Below are positions 1 through 8,511 of a stretch of 64,000 nucleotides of DNA, in pieces. The DNA lies in the NCBI GenBank assembly GCA_009777775.1, contig WRLE01000006.1, forward strand, positions 100,760 to 164,759, in the 5' to 3' direction. Position 1 is the stretch's first letter. Each line of letters starts with the position of its first letter. The position numbers and the translations under genes are program-made. The notes under the pieces are model-generated. The model was not told the DNA's origin, ran no database searches, and worked only from the letters and a program-made list of their open reading frames with translations. The stretch is from Oscillospiraceae bacterium (GTDB lineage: Bacteria > Bacillota > Clostridia > Oscillospirales > Oscillospiraceae).

Positions 1-390
1 TACGGTGACGATTGTGCAACTGACGCTCAATAGGTCACCGACAAATTCCACTTGTATATTTTTCACATGGGAAATATACGGGTTTATAAGCAGGCACTCG
101 CTGACGAAACGCGCCGCTTCGGACTGCTTAAGCCCATCTGAAAAGGGCCGCCCGATGAGGCTCTTCGCTTCACAGCCATATGCCCTTGTGAATATCTCGT
201 GTACATGCCTAGGGGTATGAAGAGCGTTCCAAGCCCAGACAAGGACCGCTTCCTTCCCGCTCACCACGACTGGCTCTCCGTTTTTGTATATAGGCGCATT
301 AGCAACGAAATCCCATGCAACTTCTAAATATAGCCCCCTACTCGGCTCTGTTTCCCCCGATCGGGGCGATATAAAGGGAAATATGCTCAC
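1..390 (-). CDS. phage baseplate protein, DUF2634 (XkdS/YqbS-like), partial
   Basis: This frame runs open from a GTG at 388-390 off the left end of the window, giving 130 codons. The GTG overlaps the TGA of the upstream DUF2577 gene as GTGA, so the two are probably translationally coupled. The readable protein starts MSIFPFISPRSGE and contains the stretch VAWDFVANAPIYKNGEPVVV, which fits the short W/gp25-like wedge proteins called XkdS in PBSX. The order DUF2577 then DUF2634 is the one seen in PBSX-type baseplate operons. The C-terminus lies outside the window. The family call rests on gene order and partial sequence resemblance. Confidence 0.75.
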   Translation of the reverse strand, partial: MSIFPFISPRSGETEPSRGLYLEVAWDFVANAPIYKNGEPVVVSGKEAVLVWAWNALHTPRHVHEIFTRAYGCEAKSLIGRPFSDGLKQSEAARFVSECLLINPYISHVKNIQVEFVGDLLSVSCTIVTV

Positions 391-734
391 AAGCCCACCA
401 GCTTTCCAAGTATAATGTAACGCTGCTCATCTTCGATGGGCACCAACAAGACCATATCGCCTTTTGAATACCCCGGCATGGATACGCTCGCAGTCGCAGC
501 CGCTGGATGGCTGTGCAATTGCGATGTCTCAACGTTTACCGTAACGGATACTGTCCTCGGCGAATAAATGGAAACAAGGGCATTGCTTTCCTGAACCGCT
601 CCACCCACGTCTATCCTCAAAGGGCTTGCGCTGATCACCTCGCCTATGCGATAAGAAGCAGGTATCGCTTCAAATGCAAGATCCCGCATATTGCCAACGA
701 ATTTCGCATAAGGGTTTTCTTCAATATTTTCCAT
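387..734 (-). CDS. phage protein DUF2577 (XkdR-like)
   Basis: The 115-residue protein begins MENIEENPYAKFVGNM and has the usual features of this family: a short N-terminal helix, then a beta-rich part with a SASPLRIDVGG-like strand, an HSHPAAATASVSMPGYSKGD segment and the final VLLVPIEDEQRYIILGKLVGL. Members sit between the hub protein (XkdQ) and XkdS in PBSX-type phages and probably belong to the baseplate or its assembly. The start is preceded by GGACGGAT. It lies 4 bases after the XkdQ-like gene and overlaps the next gene by four bases. The exact role is not known for the family. Confidence 0.8.
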   Translation of the reverse strand: MENIEENPYAKFVGNMRDLAFEAIPASYRIGEVISASPLRIDVGGAVQESNALVSIYSPRTVSVTVNVETSQLHSHPAAATASVSMPGYSKGDMVLLVPIEDEQRYIILGKLVGL

Positions 735-738
735 ATCG

Positions 739-1806
739 CTATCCGTCCTTGAAAATATACTCGTACCGCTCCTGGGAACCCGCGCCCCTGCCAGAACCCC
801 TTGCAGCTTTCGCCCTGGGTAGGCTTCCGGCTTCCTGCTCGTCCATGAGTCTTCTGTAATTCAAAGAGAGCTTGTTGAAATACAAGCCGTTTTTCCATGT
901 ATGGGTATCGGAATCTATCCAGAACAGTCCATGAAGTCCGCTATAAGGCTCTTCCACCACTACGCAATTGCCAGTAATGCATTCCAACCCTCCCAGGTTG
1001 TTCACGGTCATTTTCCGCTCAACTCCGAAGTCATCAAGGATTTTTCGGGCTTCCTGCCTAGGGTCTTTGTCCTTGCCTTGCTTTATATGCTTCTGCATAA
1101 GCCCATATAGCCTTATCCGCTCATCGTCTTTGACGGTATCGACCAAGGCATCATTTTCGCCATATATGGCTACCTGGGTAACCATCCGCTCTATGCTCTC
1201 GGATACGGAGGCACTAATCAGGTTGCTCCCACCTTGAATCACCAATGTCTCCTCAGTGACAGCCTTCGCAACGATGTCAAGGGCAACGCCATTAAAGCGC
1301 ATCTGATATGCTTCCCCTGTTTCCCTCGATGCCAAGGTGTATGCGGTTTGGATTATCTGATAAAGGGAAACGCCAACGAAGTTCCTACTTATCGGAATGC
1401 CAGTTTTAGCGATGCTCCCTATAGAAATACCAAACTCACCACAAAGCCTAACCGCTATATCCTCCGGCAGCGCATTTGAAAAGCTCCTGCTCAATTCATT
1501 TCTTTTCACGTATATGCCACGGTCAAAGCACCTTATATCCATTTTGCTTGATTCAGTGTCTATTTGGCGAGCAAAAACAAAACCATCAAAAAGCGTTTTA
1601 CCATCCATTTGAAACTGCACAGGAGCACCCATCTCTATTTCCACTACAGGAATCTCTTTATCAGTGGGGGAAGAAAGCAACGAAAAGGACAACGACCTGC
1701 CACACTGCCGAAGATCGCCGCTCCACGATATGGATGGCGCAAGACTAGAAACTTCGGTGACAGCACCACCGGAATCAATAAAAAGCTCCACAATAAGCGC
1801 CTCCAT
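739..1806 (-). CDS. baseplate hub protein, XkdQ/YqbQ-like
   Basis: The 355-residue protein has the size and position of XkdQ/YqbQ, related to the late-control gpD and T4 gp27 hub proteins that form the ring under the tail tube. The N-terminal half is beta-rich (VELFIDSGGAVTEVSSL, then QFQMDGKTLFDGFVF). The middle holds a GEFGISIGSIAKTGIPIS segment typical of hub proteins, and the end holds ECITGNCVVVEEPYSGLHGLFWIDSDTHTW. It follows the LysM gene and precedes DUF2577, the normal PBSX order. A highly charged Gly/Ala/Arg tail at residues 325-345 is a local oddity. Confidence 0.8.
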   Translation of the reverse strand: MEALIVELFIDSGGAVTEVSSLAPSISWSGDLRQCGRSLSFSLLSSPTDKEIPVVEIEMGAPVQFQMDGKTLFDGFVFARQIDTESSKMDIRCFDRGIYVKRNELSRSFSNALPEDIAVRLCGEFGISIGSIAKTGIPISRNFVGVSLYQIIQTAYTLASRETGEAYQMRFNGVALDIVAKAVTEETLVIQGGSNLISASVSESIERMVTQVAIYGENDALVDTVKDDERIRLYGLMQKHIKQGKDKDPRQEARKILDDFGVERKMTVNNLGGLECITGNCVVVEEPYSGLHGLFWIDSDTHTWKNGLYFNKLSLNYRRLMDEQEAGSLPRAKAARGSGRGAGSQERYEYIFKDG

Positions 1807-1836
1807 AAATATGCATTGGCATAATCGCCGAATATA

Positions 1837-2484
1837 TCAAGCCGCTCCCAGCAGCGACTTGTCAGGCAGATTTACAGCCTGCCCGGGATATATGAGATTG
1901 GCGTTCTTTATGCCGTTGTATGTCGCCAGGTGATAGGCAAGCAAGCCGTCCCCATAATATTTTCGCGCTATAGCCCAGAGGGTATCGCCGCTCACCACTA
2001 TATGCGTCTGAGATGTAACAGGAGGTTCAGGGTCTGGTCTGGACAGGTTTTCCGTCTTTTCCGCTTTCTGAGTCTGGACAACCGCAAGCTCCCTATATTC
2101 CCTGAGAGATATGGTGGCGTAGACATCACCGGTCCCATCCCGCTCGCCGTAATCGATGCTTTCGACCAGCACAGGTATATTGACTGGCGTTTCCGTCACG
2201 ATAAAGCGCACTATGGCAGAGGGATCTAACGCCCACAGCTCGAATTGTTTGACATAATCATAGGGTCCCATCCCCATTGACTGGGAAAATGCGTATTCCC
2301 TAGCCGGGAACATGCAGGATACTTTTATCGATGCGAGGGAAGCATATCCGCCAATCGCCACGTCACCCACGGCGTGGATGTTCACCATTTCCACCCTTTT
2401 ACCGTGGCTCGCCTCGAATCCCTTGGGCGTGACCGGTAGCGTCAGCTCATCATCGCTTTTAGAATCTTTAAATATGAATTTCAT
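1837..2484 (-). CDS. LysM-domain tail protein, XkdP-like
   Basis: The protein has 215 residues. Residues 1-130 form the N-terminal domain of XkdP-type tail proteins (LPVTPKGFEASHGKRVEMVNIHAVGDV). The C-terminal 50 residues are a LysM repeat: HIVVSGDTLWAIARKYYGDG, then YNGIKNANLIYPGQAVNLP. In PBSX-like phages this protein sits between the tape measure and the hub and links tail tube and baseplate. The LysM part may bind peptidoglycan or act structurally at the tail tip. The gene begins 7 bases after the tape measure gene ends, so the two are in one transcript. Confidence 0.88.
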   Translation of the reverse strand: MKFIFKDSKSDDELTLPVTPKGFEASHGKRVEMVNIHAVGDVAIGGYASLASIKVSCMFPAREYAFSQSMGMGPYDYVKQFELWALDPSAIVRFIVTETPVNIPVLVESIDYGERDGTGDVYATISLREYRELAVVQTQKAEKTENLSRPDPEPPVTSQTHIVVSGDTLWAIARKYYGDGLLAYHLATYNGIKNANLIYPGQAVNLPDKSLLGAA

Positions 2485-2491
2485 ATAGTTA

Positions 2492-4612
2492 TTACCCCAT
2501 TAGCATTTGTGCCTGCTCTATTTGAGCAAACAGCTGCACAGCAATTTTCCCTATATCGGCTTCCTCCCTGACATGAAACTCGTTACCGCTGATGACGATG
2601 CCGCCACCAATACCCATGTCTTGCCGCCTAGCCTCGTTTGCGGTCAACACCCGCTCGCCTTCGTGGAGTAGTGCAGGGTAGTTGTCATATGGAACCCTGT
2701 CTTTCCCCCATGCGCTAGGTGGCAGATCAGGAGCCCCGGGATATTGATAGACTGGCATACCAGGATATGTGGCAAGTTCACTACTAACAATCGATGCTAT
2801 GGCAGCACCGACTCCCGACATTCCCTCTGTCATACCTTTCGATACGGCTTCAGCCCATCTGTAGCCAGCGTCATAATACAAATCGTTTAGCTCCGCATTT
2901 TCCCGCATTTTATTCACAGTAGCAATTTGTGTATTAAGCTGCAGCTGCGCACCCTCGGAGGCGTTGTATTCGTTCATAGCGATTCCCTGAGCCTCTGCTA
3001 ATAGCTGACCCATTTGAGCCCCAGCATCCGGAGCATCTGATTCGCTAATTTTCACGAAGCGGGCATACATATCAGCAAGCTCCTCGGCAACCTCGCTTTC
3101 TTGCAAAGCTACCGAAATGTTGCCGGTCATCACTGCGTCCATGACTTCCCGCTGGAGCCTTTCCTTTTCGTTTTCAAGGTTCGCTTCCCACTGACCTATG
3201 AGATAATTGGCTTCCATTATTAGGTCGCCACCTTCCCCGGCCATCCATTCAAGCTGGTCGCGCATCCCCTGGCTCCTAGTATCGGTGAAACCCTGTCCCA
3301 TGGCTGCATCGATGTCTTCTTGATACGATCCCAAAATCATAGCAAGACCGGAATAGGTATCCGCCGCCCGCTCGGTGGAACCCTCGAACGCCATTCCCAT
3401 GTACCTGTACAGAGCATCGACGACCTCCTCCACGGTGGCTCCATTGCTCCCAAGCCCCGCAAGGAAAGACTCAATATTCTCCTCCGTCAGCATATCGCCG
3501 CTAAACTGCTCCTTAAAAGCTTCGGTGAGCGCCTCGTTTACGTTTATGCCCTTCTTTGCAAGCGTCCTTATGAGCCGCGAATCGAAGCGTCCCATTTCAA
3601 TGGCTGCATCCATCATACCCACTATGCCTGACGCTTCCGAACCAGTCATATTCAAAGCAGATGCCGCCTCCGTAAGACTTGAAAGCCGCCGCTCCACCGT
3701 TTCCGTGGAGTGACCAAGCGCAAGCATACCCCTTGCCATATCAGAGAGCTCGCCATAGCTCATCTGGGAAGCCCTGCCTATTTCTATAAGGGTTTCCTGG
3801 AACTCCTTTGCTGATTGAGCATCGCCGTCCATGAGCGTAGTAAACGCCACCAAGTCCCGCTCCCGAGAGCCTGCCGTGGCTGTACCCGACGCTAGAGAAG
3901 CCGACCGCTCCGCCATCACTTGGGAATACTGGTCTTGGTAATAGCCCATGAAAGCCTCGTTTTGCATTTCAAAGACCTTGACGCTCCCTTGGAACAGACC
4001 TACCAGACCTCCAAGGGCAGCTCCTATCGCAGTCCCGACACCAGGCGCGATTGCGGTTCCTATAGCAGCACCCATTGATGCGCTGGACAGAGCAGCGTCA
4101 AAATAAGTTCCAGCTTCCCTGCCATATGCGCTGCCTATAAATGTGCTTACAGCACCACTAAGAGCATTGCCGAGCATTTTCACCGCGCCCGCTCCAGCCA
4201 AAGCGGAAAGGATGCTCCCGCCATCGCCACCGGCACGGTTCTCCATCTTTTCATTGGTTTCCGATAACGATTTGAGATCCTTTTCCGCTTCCCTCGCAGC
4301 TTCGGACACGAGCTTCAGGTTAGCTGCTATGTTGTTTTGGTCGCTGTACGCCTCTTCAAGCCTCGCAAGGGCTTTTGCATAATCGTCAGTCCCCTCCCTT
4401 GCTCTGCGGAGCTCCTTTTCTGCTTCCCTGATGTTGTCGGTGGCGTTACGCGAGTCTATTCGCATTTCGACTTTGGTGCTATTGAGAGCGTCAAGTTTCT
4501 CCTTCGTTCCCTCAACGTCCTTGCGGAATGCCTGGTTTGCAGCACGCATGGAAACAAGAACATTAGAAAAATTATCGGTTGCGCTTATCGCTATGCTTGT
4601 AGAAGCCGCCAT
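2492..4612 (-). CDS. tail tape measure protein (short form)
   Basis: The 706-residue protein has the layout of a tape measure. Residues 1-130 are a charged coiled-coil N-terminus rich in Lys, Glu and Ala. Residues 135-210 are Gly/Ala-rich hydrophobic segments (ILSALAGAGAVKMLGNALSGA; GTAIAPGVGTAIGAALGGLVG). A long helical body follows. The C-terminus has PPSAWGKDRVPYDNYPALLHEGERVLTANEAR, a conserved ending of phage tape measure proteins. It lies directly after the frameshifted tail chaperone, as in most tailed phages. Length sets tail length, so this phage should have a fairly short tail. Confidence 0.9.
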   Translation of the reverse strand: MAASTSIAISATDNFSNVLVSMRAANQAFRKDVEGTKEKLDALNSTKVEMRIDSRNATDNIREAEKELRRAREGTDDYAKALARLEEAYSDQNNIAANLKLVSEAAREAEKDLKSLSETNEKMENRAGGDGGSILSALAGAGAVKMLGNALSGAVSTFIGSAYGREAGTYFDAALSSASMGAAIGTAIAPGVGTAIGAALGGLVGLFQGSVKVFEMQNEAFMGYYQDQYSQVMAERSASLASGTATAGSRERDLVAFTTLMDGDAQSAKEFQETLIEIGRASQMSYGELSDMARGMLALGHSTETVERRLSSLTEAASALNMTGSEASGIVGMMDAAIEMGRFDSRLIRTLAKKGINVNEALTEAFKEQFSGDMLTEENIESFLAGLGSNGATVEEVVDALYRYMGMAFEGSTERAADTYSGLAMILGSYQEDIDAAMGQGFTDTRSQGMRDQLEWMAGEGGDLIMEANYLIGQWEANLENEKERLQREVMDAVMTGNISVALQESEVAEELADMYARFVKISESDAPDAGAQMGQLLAEAQGIAMNEYNASEGAQLQLNTQIATVNKMRENAELNDLYYDAGYRWAEAVSKGMTEGMSGVGAAIASIVSSELATYPGMPVYQYPGAPDLPPSAWGKDRVPYDNYPALLHEGERVLTANEARRQDMGIGGGIVISGNEFHVREEADIGKIAVQLFAQIEQAQMLMG

Positions 4613-4614
4613 AT

Positions 4615-4766
4615 CTAATCCCTCTCGTCAAAATGGTCGTACACAAGAGCCCTTATAAGCTCCTTTTCACCCTCGGGTAGCGCATAATACACACTGGGTA
4701 AAACTCCGTGGGTAATAAGGAGCCATTGCATAAGCCTCAGTTCGTAGCTAGACTGGAGTTTTTTTT
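4615..4766 (-). CDS. -1 frameshift extension of the tail chaperone (GT-like)
   Basis: The minus strand has the heptamer-containing run AAAAAAAA (complement of 4759-4766) near the end of the XkdN-like frame. Slipping back one base there gives an open frame that continues LQSSYELRLMQWLLITHGVL, then PSVYYALPEGEKELIRALVYDHFDERD, ending at a TAG at 4615-4617 just before the tape measure start. This sequence resembles the C-terminal part of many phage tail chaperone fusions and has no start codon of its own. The fused product would cover 4615-5120. The shift itself is inferred from the slippery run and the family precedent (lambda G/GT, PBSX XkdN). Confidence 0.8.
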
Positions 4767-5120
4767 AACCTCTTCCAACACGGTGGTCTTATATCCGCTC
4801 AATTGCTCCACCCTAAGAGCTAGATCATCTATCTCCCCAGGCAGCAGCATTTTCGAGATTAGCTCTGCAGGCGTGACAGCATCGAACCGCTCAAGCAATG
4901 CAGGAGTTTTCAAGTCTGGAGATACAACCCCGGCAAGCACTATGTGTATGGGCTGGTTCTCTTCGCTCACAGCTCGTATTTCTGCAACCCTGGAAAAGGG
5001 CAGCGCACGCAGCGTGAATACCACATCGCCGCCCAGCTCCTCACTCAGGCGCTTAATCTTATATTCCTTTTCCGGCAGCTTTGCCGGCTGTGCATTTAGC
5101 AGCAGGTCAATAACATCCAT
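4737..5120 (-). CDS. tail assembly chaperone, XkdN-like (unshifted product)
   Basis: This is a 127-residue protein between the tube gene and the tape measure gene, the place of the G-like tail assembly chaperone. It starts MDVIDLLLNAQPAKLPEKEYKIKRLSEELGG and carries the VTPAELISKMLLPGEIDDLALRVEQLSGY region typical of XkdN. The reading frame ends ten codons after it enters a run of eight A residues on the minus strand. A -1 shift on that run joins it to a downstream frame (see the next feature). Chaperones of this kind coat the tape measure protein during tail assembly. It starts 3 bases after the tube gene. Confidence 0.85.
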   Translation of the reverse strand: MDVIDLLLNAQPAKLPEKEYKIKRLSEELGGDVVFTLRALPFSRVAEIRAVSEENQPIHIVLAGVVSPDLKTPALLERFDAVTPAELISKMLLPGEIDDLALRVEQLSGYKTTVLEEVKKNSSLATN

Positions 5121-5122
5121 GG

Positions 5123-5551
5123 CTACGAACCCATGAAGTCGAGATATTTATAGTCGGTGAAGGTAAAGGGTGCCTCCACCGTACCCATTTTAGCAGCTTC
5201 CCAGTCGGCAAGGGTCAAATCGTCCAAAGATACATTTGATATGCTCACCCGCTCCGCTCCGTATGAATCCGGATCGTCAAGCTTCGACATAATCGTAAAC
5301 CTCACGTCTATGCCGTCGCTTATCTTCCCGCCTATGGTCTTTGCCATTCTGCTTGATGCCTTGTGGAGTTTTAGGCTACCGGTCCCCTTCATGGAGACCA
5401 CCTTTGAATCCGTAGCCATCCTTCTGCACATGGCAACATCCTCTTTGTTGAACGCCATCTTTGCTTGGAGACCGTAACACTCGGCGACATACTCGCCGTC
5501 TAGCCACACCTCTCCCCAAGTCCCGCTGGCAACTCTCTTCGCACTATCCAT
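5123..5551 (-). CDS. tail tube protein, XkdM-like
   Basis: The 142-residue protein starts MDSAKRVASGTWGEVWLDGEYVAECYGLQAKMAF after a GGAGGG site. It has the pattern of the PBSX XkdM tube family: an N-terminal GxxGEVWLDGE strand, a central KGTGSLKLHKASSRM segment, and the C-terminal LADWEAAKMGTVEAPFTF strand. These proteins form the inner tube inside the contractile sheath. It sits directly downstream of the sheath gene and upstream of the chaperone, which is the standard order. Confidence 0.9.
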   Translation of the reverse strand: MDSAKRVASGTWGEVWLDGEYVAECYGLQAKMAFNKEDVAMCRRMATDSKVVSMKGTGSLKLHKASSRMAKTIGGKISDGIDVRFTIMSKLDDPDSYGAERVSISNVSLDDLTLADWEAAKMGTVEAPFTFTDYKYLDFMGS

Positions 5552-5562
5552 GTCTATCCCTC

Positions 5563-6645
5563 CTAAACGTTTATCTTAAGGCTAATATCTTCAATAGCGT
5601 CAAGTATAGATACAGCCGCCATCAAGAATACCTGAGCCCCTGTATTGGCTTCCTTTATGCTTTGGACGCTCATGGAAGATACATCAGCACCCTGCCCTAT
5701 GAGATAGTTTTCCTGCGCCTCGACATCAAGCTCCACCGTGCTTTTGCCAGAAGCAAGGATGCCCTCTCGCTCCAACAGAAAGAAATAGTTTCCTATCGCC
5801 GTAAGCAGAAGGCATTTGTTGTCGTAGCTGTTTGCATATTTTCCAATATACGTGTCCTGGGCCGTTTTCTTTATATCGTCGTAAATCATATCCATGACCT
5901 CGACTATCTTTATCTTCCTGAAGCTGTCGTTGTAACCTGGGAGCTTCGCAAGGTTGGTGAAGCTGTTGACACCCCTGCCGACCTTAACAGTAACGCCGTC
6001 TCCAAATAGTATGAACTGCCCAGCATCGATTGCCAAATCCATATCCTCTTTGCTCTTACCTTCTACCCGCTCCACTTCAGGAAGGGGGGCATAGGTGCAA
6101 GAGCCTATGGTAAGCGGCGTTCCAGCGATGAGTCCCGCAATCCTGGAACAATACTCAGCTGTCGTATAGACCCTTTTGTCCACGACTATGCCGTCTGTCG
6201 TAAAGTTGACGATGGCATAATCCTCGGCTGCAGTATTCGGCAGCACAGCCTTCGGAGTACCACCCGCTTTCCTTGCTTCCTTAATCCAGAGCTTGATTTC
6301 CCCACTACCAGCATTGTCGATGTCAGGCGGTCCCACTAGGTAGTCAATCCTTTGGGTAGCTAGATAGCCGAAAGCCTCGGTATAGTCCGTTGCTGTATCT
6401 GGTAGGACGTATACCACCACCTTTTTAGGTGGATTGGCATAACCGAGGAAAGCCCGCTTGATATAATCTTGGTTTTCCGTTCCAAGTTCTGGTAAAAGCT
6501 CAGTGACCTGAGAGGCTTTTAATAGCTCGCAAGCTCCATTGTCCTTTTCGTCTTTGAGTATGATCCCCACCGTTCCCCTGGTCAATCGCTGTATAGCAGT
6601 ATTCGCTAGGGCGCGAAAGGTAATCTCTATGTTTGGAAGCCCCAT
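5563..6645 (-). CDS. phage tail sheath protein, XkdK-like
   Basis: The protein has 360 residues and starts MGLPNIEITFRALANTAIQR behind a GGAGG site. Its N-terminal RGTVGIILKD segment, a central VLPNTAAEDYAIVNFTTDGI region, GRGVNSFT and the C-terminal TVELDVEAQENYL match Clostridial and PBSX-type sheath proteins. The sheath contracts to drive the tube through the host envelope, so the phage is a myovirus. The length is short compared with XkdK of Bacillus (about 460), as in many Clostridial prophages that lack the middle decoration domain. Confidence 0.9.
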   Translation of the reverse strand: MGLPNIEITFRALANTAIQRLTRGTVGIILKDEKDNGACELLKASQVTELLPELGTENQDYIKRAFLGYANPPKKVVVYVLPDTATDYTEAFGYLATQRIDYLVGPPDIDNAGSGEIKLWIKEARKAGGTPKAVLPNTAAEDYAIVNFTTDGIVVDKRVYTTAEYCSRIAGLIAGTPLTIGSCTYAPLPEVERVEGKSKEDMDLAIDAGQFILFGDGVTVKVGRGVNSFTNLAKLPGYNDSFRKIKIVEVMDMIYDDIKKTAQDTYIGKYANSYDNKCLLLTAIGNYFFLLEREGILASGKSTVELDVEAQENYLIGQGADVSSMSVQSIKEANTGAQVFLMAAVSILDAIEDISLKINV

Positions 6646-6650
6646 TTAAA

Positions 6651-7103
6651 TCATCCTCCGTTCGTTATTATCGTATCCACAGACTCGGCGATGGGGTAAC
6701 AATCCCCTTCATCGGGTCTTTCGTCAAAATATTCTATATTTAAATCGATATAGCTCTCCGTTATTTCCGCTCCGCTGGACGCTGCCACAAGCTTGACGCT
6801 CCTGTCGGCAACTTTGATGTATCCGCGAGCAAAAATGCGCATTATACCATCTTGCCTTTCGGTGACGGCTTGGGTATCAGAGTTGTAGTGTCCATCCACT
6901 TCGCAAAAGCAGGTGAGCGCATACTGTATTTTCACAGCTAGCATTTTACGGCTCGCATCGGTCCGCTCTGTGTTCACAAACGCAATGAGCGTAGACGGTC
7001 TTGAGAAATCCTTTGGTATAAGGTTCACATACACCGGATCATTTGGGTATGCCTTCGCAATAAGTTCGTTGATAGCTTCGGTTATTTCCGTTATCTCCAG
7101 CAC
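6651..7103 (-). CDS. tail terminator/completion protein (DUF6838-like)
   Basis: The 150-residue protein begins at a GTG directly after the stop of the gp10-like gene and reads MLEITEITEAINELIAKAYP. A YVNLIPKDFSRPSTLIAF segment and alternating beta strands give it the look of small tail terminator proteins that cap the tube and join head and tail. Its place between the gp10-like gene and the sheath supports this. No catalytic motif is visible. The family name is a resemblance call. Confidence 0.65.
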   Translation of the reverse strand: MLEITEITEAINELIAKAYPNDPVYVNLIPKDFSRPSTLIAFVNTERTDASRKMLAVKIQYALTCFCEVDGHYNSDTQAVTERQDGIMRIFARGYIKVADRSVKLVAASSGAEITESYIDLNIEYFDERPDEGDCYPIAESVDTIITNGG

Positions 7104-7607
7104 CTAGTCACCAATCCTCTCCAACATTCTTTGGGCATAGGCGTTCGCTGCGGCAATCGCCACCTGCTGCGCCCTTGACCTCGCTGCTGTATAAAAGTAA
7201 TAACCTCTGGCATAACCGTACCTTCCACGGCTCTTCCTTTGTCGCTTGGCTTTCCCCGATGGTCTACGAACCTTGTGACCCCGCTCAAGATAGTTTGTGA
7301 TAGCTCCCGCGCTGTTTCTTCCTGTACCTCCACCATCGGCTTTTCCGATGGGTCTCACAGCAGCATACCCGCCACCGCTGCCGACATATCGACTCTGCCA
7401 GTCTCTAAGTCCTCCAGTGGGTCTGTTTGCATTGCCTATCTTATCGCCGCTCTGCCTAATGCCTACCCTGTCTATCTGATCCAGCACTTCGTATTGCAGT
7501 TCCTTCGACACTTCAATGTGCATCTGCAGCCGAAGCTCCGGACGATCACGCATAGCAGAAGCAAAGCGCCTGTCCAGCTCTTCGAGTCCTTTGTATTCAA
7601 TACTCAT
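7104..7607 (-). CDS. HK97 gp10-family head-tail protein
   Basis: This protein reads MSIEYKGLEELDRRFASAMR from an ATG at 7605-7607 that overlaps the stop of the previous gene as TGATG and has GAGGTGGG upstream, so this start is preferred over one four codons earlier. The N-terminal helix followed by a basic C-terminal half (GKAKRQRKSRGRYGYARGYY) is the normal layout of the HK97 gp10 family, which acts at the head-tail junction or as tail completion. Its place after the head closure gene fits. About 167 residues. Confidence 0.8.
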   Translation of the reverse strand: MSIEYKGLEELDRRFASAMRDRPELRLQMHIEVSKELQYEVLDQIDRVGIRQSGDKIGNANRPTGGLRDWQSRYVGSGGGYAAVRPIGKADGGGTGRNSAGAITNYLERGHKVRRPSGKAKRQRKSRGRYGYARGYYFYTAARSRAQQVAIAAANAYAQRMLERIGD

Positions 7608-8209
7608 CAGTTGTCCCACCTCATAACCACTTCATATTCATTCTTATATGGATCCAGCAGGTGTGCAACCGCCACTTGGCAAAGCTTGCCACCAACTTCC
7701 ACCAGCTCGCCTATTTCCAGCTCAATAGCCTTTGGTGTTACCAACATATACCTGTACTCGGAATATGACATAGGTTCTCCCTGGCTCTGGCGCAAGTATT
7801 TCTCTGCCAGTATCCCTGGGAACACCAAGGGGTCCAGCTCCACCACATCCGGACGGTTCAATACCCCCATACCAGTCTCCGTGCGTCTGCATTCGCAGTT
7901 CTGGTGTTCTACAAATGCGGCGGTCAAAATGTAGAAGCCTGGCTTGTCCATGTTTATGTCGCTGATGTGACAATGCCCTCCACCACCGGTGGCGAATATA
8001 AGGGCATTGTGGAGCGTGATATTAGTGTTCGCATGAACCGTGAATCTGGTCGAACGCTGGAGTATCGAGTTGTTGGACACAAGACTCCTGTAATTCTGGT
8101 GTTCCGCTTTCGCCCAGACCGTTTGCAGCCATACCCATTCCCATGTCCCAAGACTGGTTTCTACCAGCTCCAGCACTTCAAGCCTGTCCCCAAAATCACC
8201 GGCGTTCAT
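7607..8209 (-). CDS. phage head closure / head-tail adaptor protein
   Basis: The preferred start is the ATG at 8207-8209 behind AGGTGG, giving MNAGDFGDRLEVLELVETSLG, the usual start of SPP1 gp16-like head closure proteins. The WVWLQTVWAKAEHQNYRSLVS segment is typical of that family. The protein is about 200 residues, much longer than the usual 110. The extra C-terminal 90 residues (from about DMNMDKPGFYILTAAF onward) look like a second beta-rich domain and include CECRRTETGMG. It overlaps the connector gene upstream by 14 bases and the gp10 gene downstream by a few bases. Confidence 0.75.
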   Translation of the reverse strand: MNAGDFGDRLEVLELVETSLGTWEWVWLQTVWAKAEHQNYRSLVSNNSILQRSTRFTVHANTNITLHNALIFATGGGGHCHISDINMDKPGFYILTAAFVEHQNCECRRTETGMGVLNRPDVVELDPLVFPGILAEKYLRQSQGEPMSYSEYRYMLVTPKAIELEIGELVEVGGKLCQVAVAHLLDPYKNEYEVVMRWDN

Positions 8210-8501
8210 CGACACCACCTCCAGGCAGCAGGTTATAGTCATGAGATCCTATGATAGAGTCCACAATTTGATTCACCTTTTCGCTGGCGACATGGTAGCT
8301 CCGGTTGTAATACATATCGGAAACAAGGACAAGCGCGGCGACCGTCAGGTCTTCATGCTTGTCCGCATCTCTTTTCGTCATGCCCGTGTAGCCCAGCACA
8401 TATTGCACAGCGGCATCCCAGTAGACCTTTAGCATCGGATCGTCTTCGGGAGCGTGGCAGTGGGCGGCTATAGTCTCTGTTTTTACCCTGCTGATCTTCA
8501 C
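8196..8501 (-). CDS. head-tail connector protein (YqbG/gp6-like)
   Basis: The likely start is a GTG at 8499-8501, giving MKISRVKTETIAAHCHAPED and about 101 residues. A longer frame upstream would run into the preceding gene. The helical body with YWDAAVQYVLGYTGMTKRDADKHEDLTVAALVLVSDMY is the standard pattern of gp6-like DNA packaging/connector proteins, which form the ring under the portal. It lies between the small post-capsid gene and the head closure gene, as expected. Confidence 0.8.
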   Translation of the reverse strand: MKISRVKTETIAAHCHAPEDDPMLKVYWDAAVQYVLGYTGMTKRDADKHEDLTVAALVLVSDMYYNRSYHVASEKVNQIVDSIIGSHDYNLLPGGGVDERR

Positions 8502-8511
8502 GGTAGTCACC

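Noticed and set aside
5461..6009. 182-codon plus-strand frame across the sheath gene
   Set aside because: It is antisense to the well-supported tail sheath gene and shows no family pattern.
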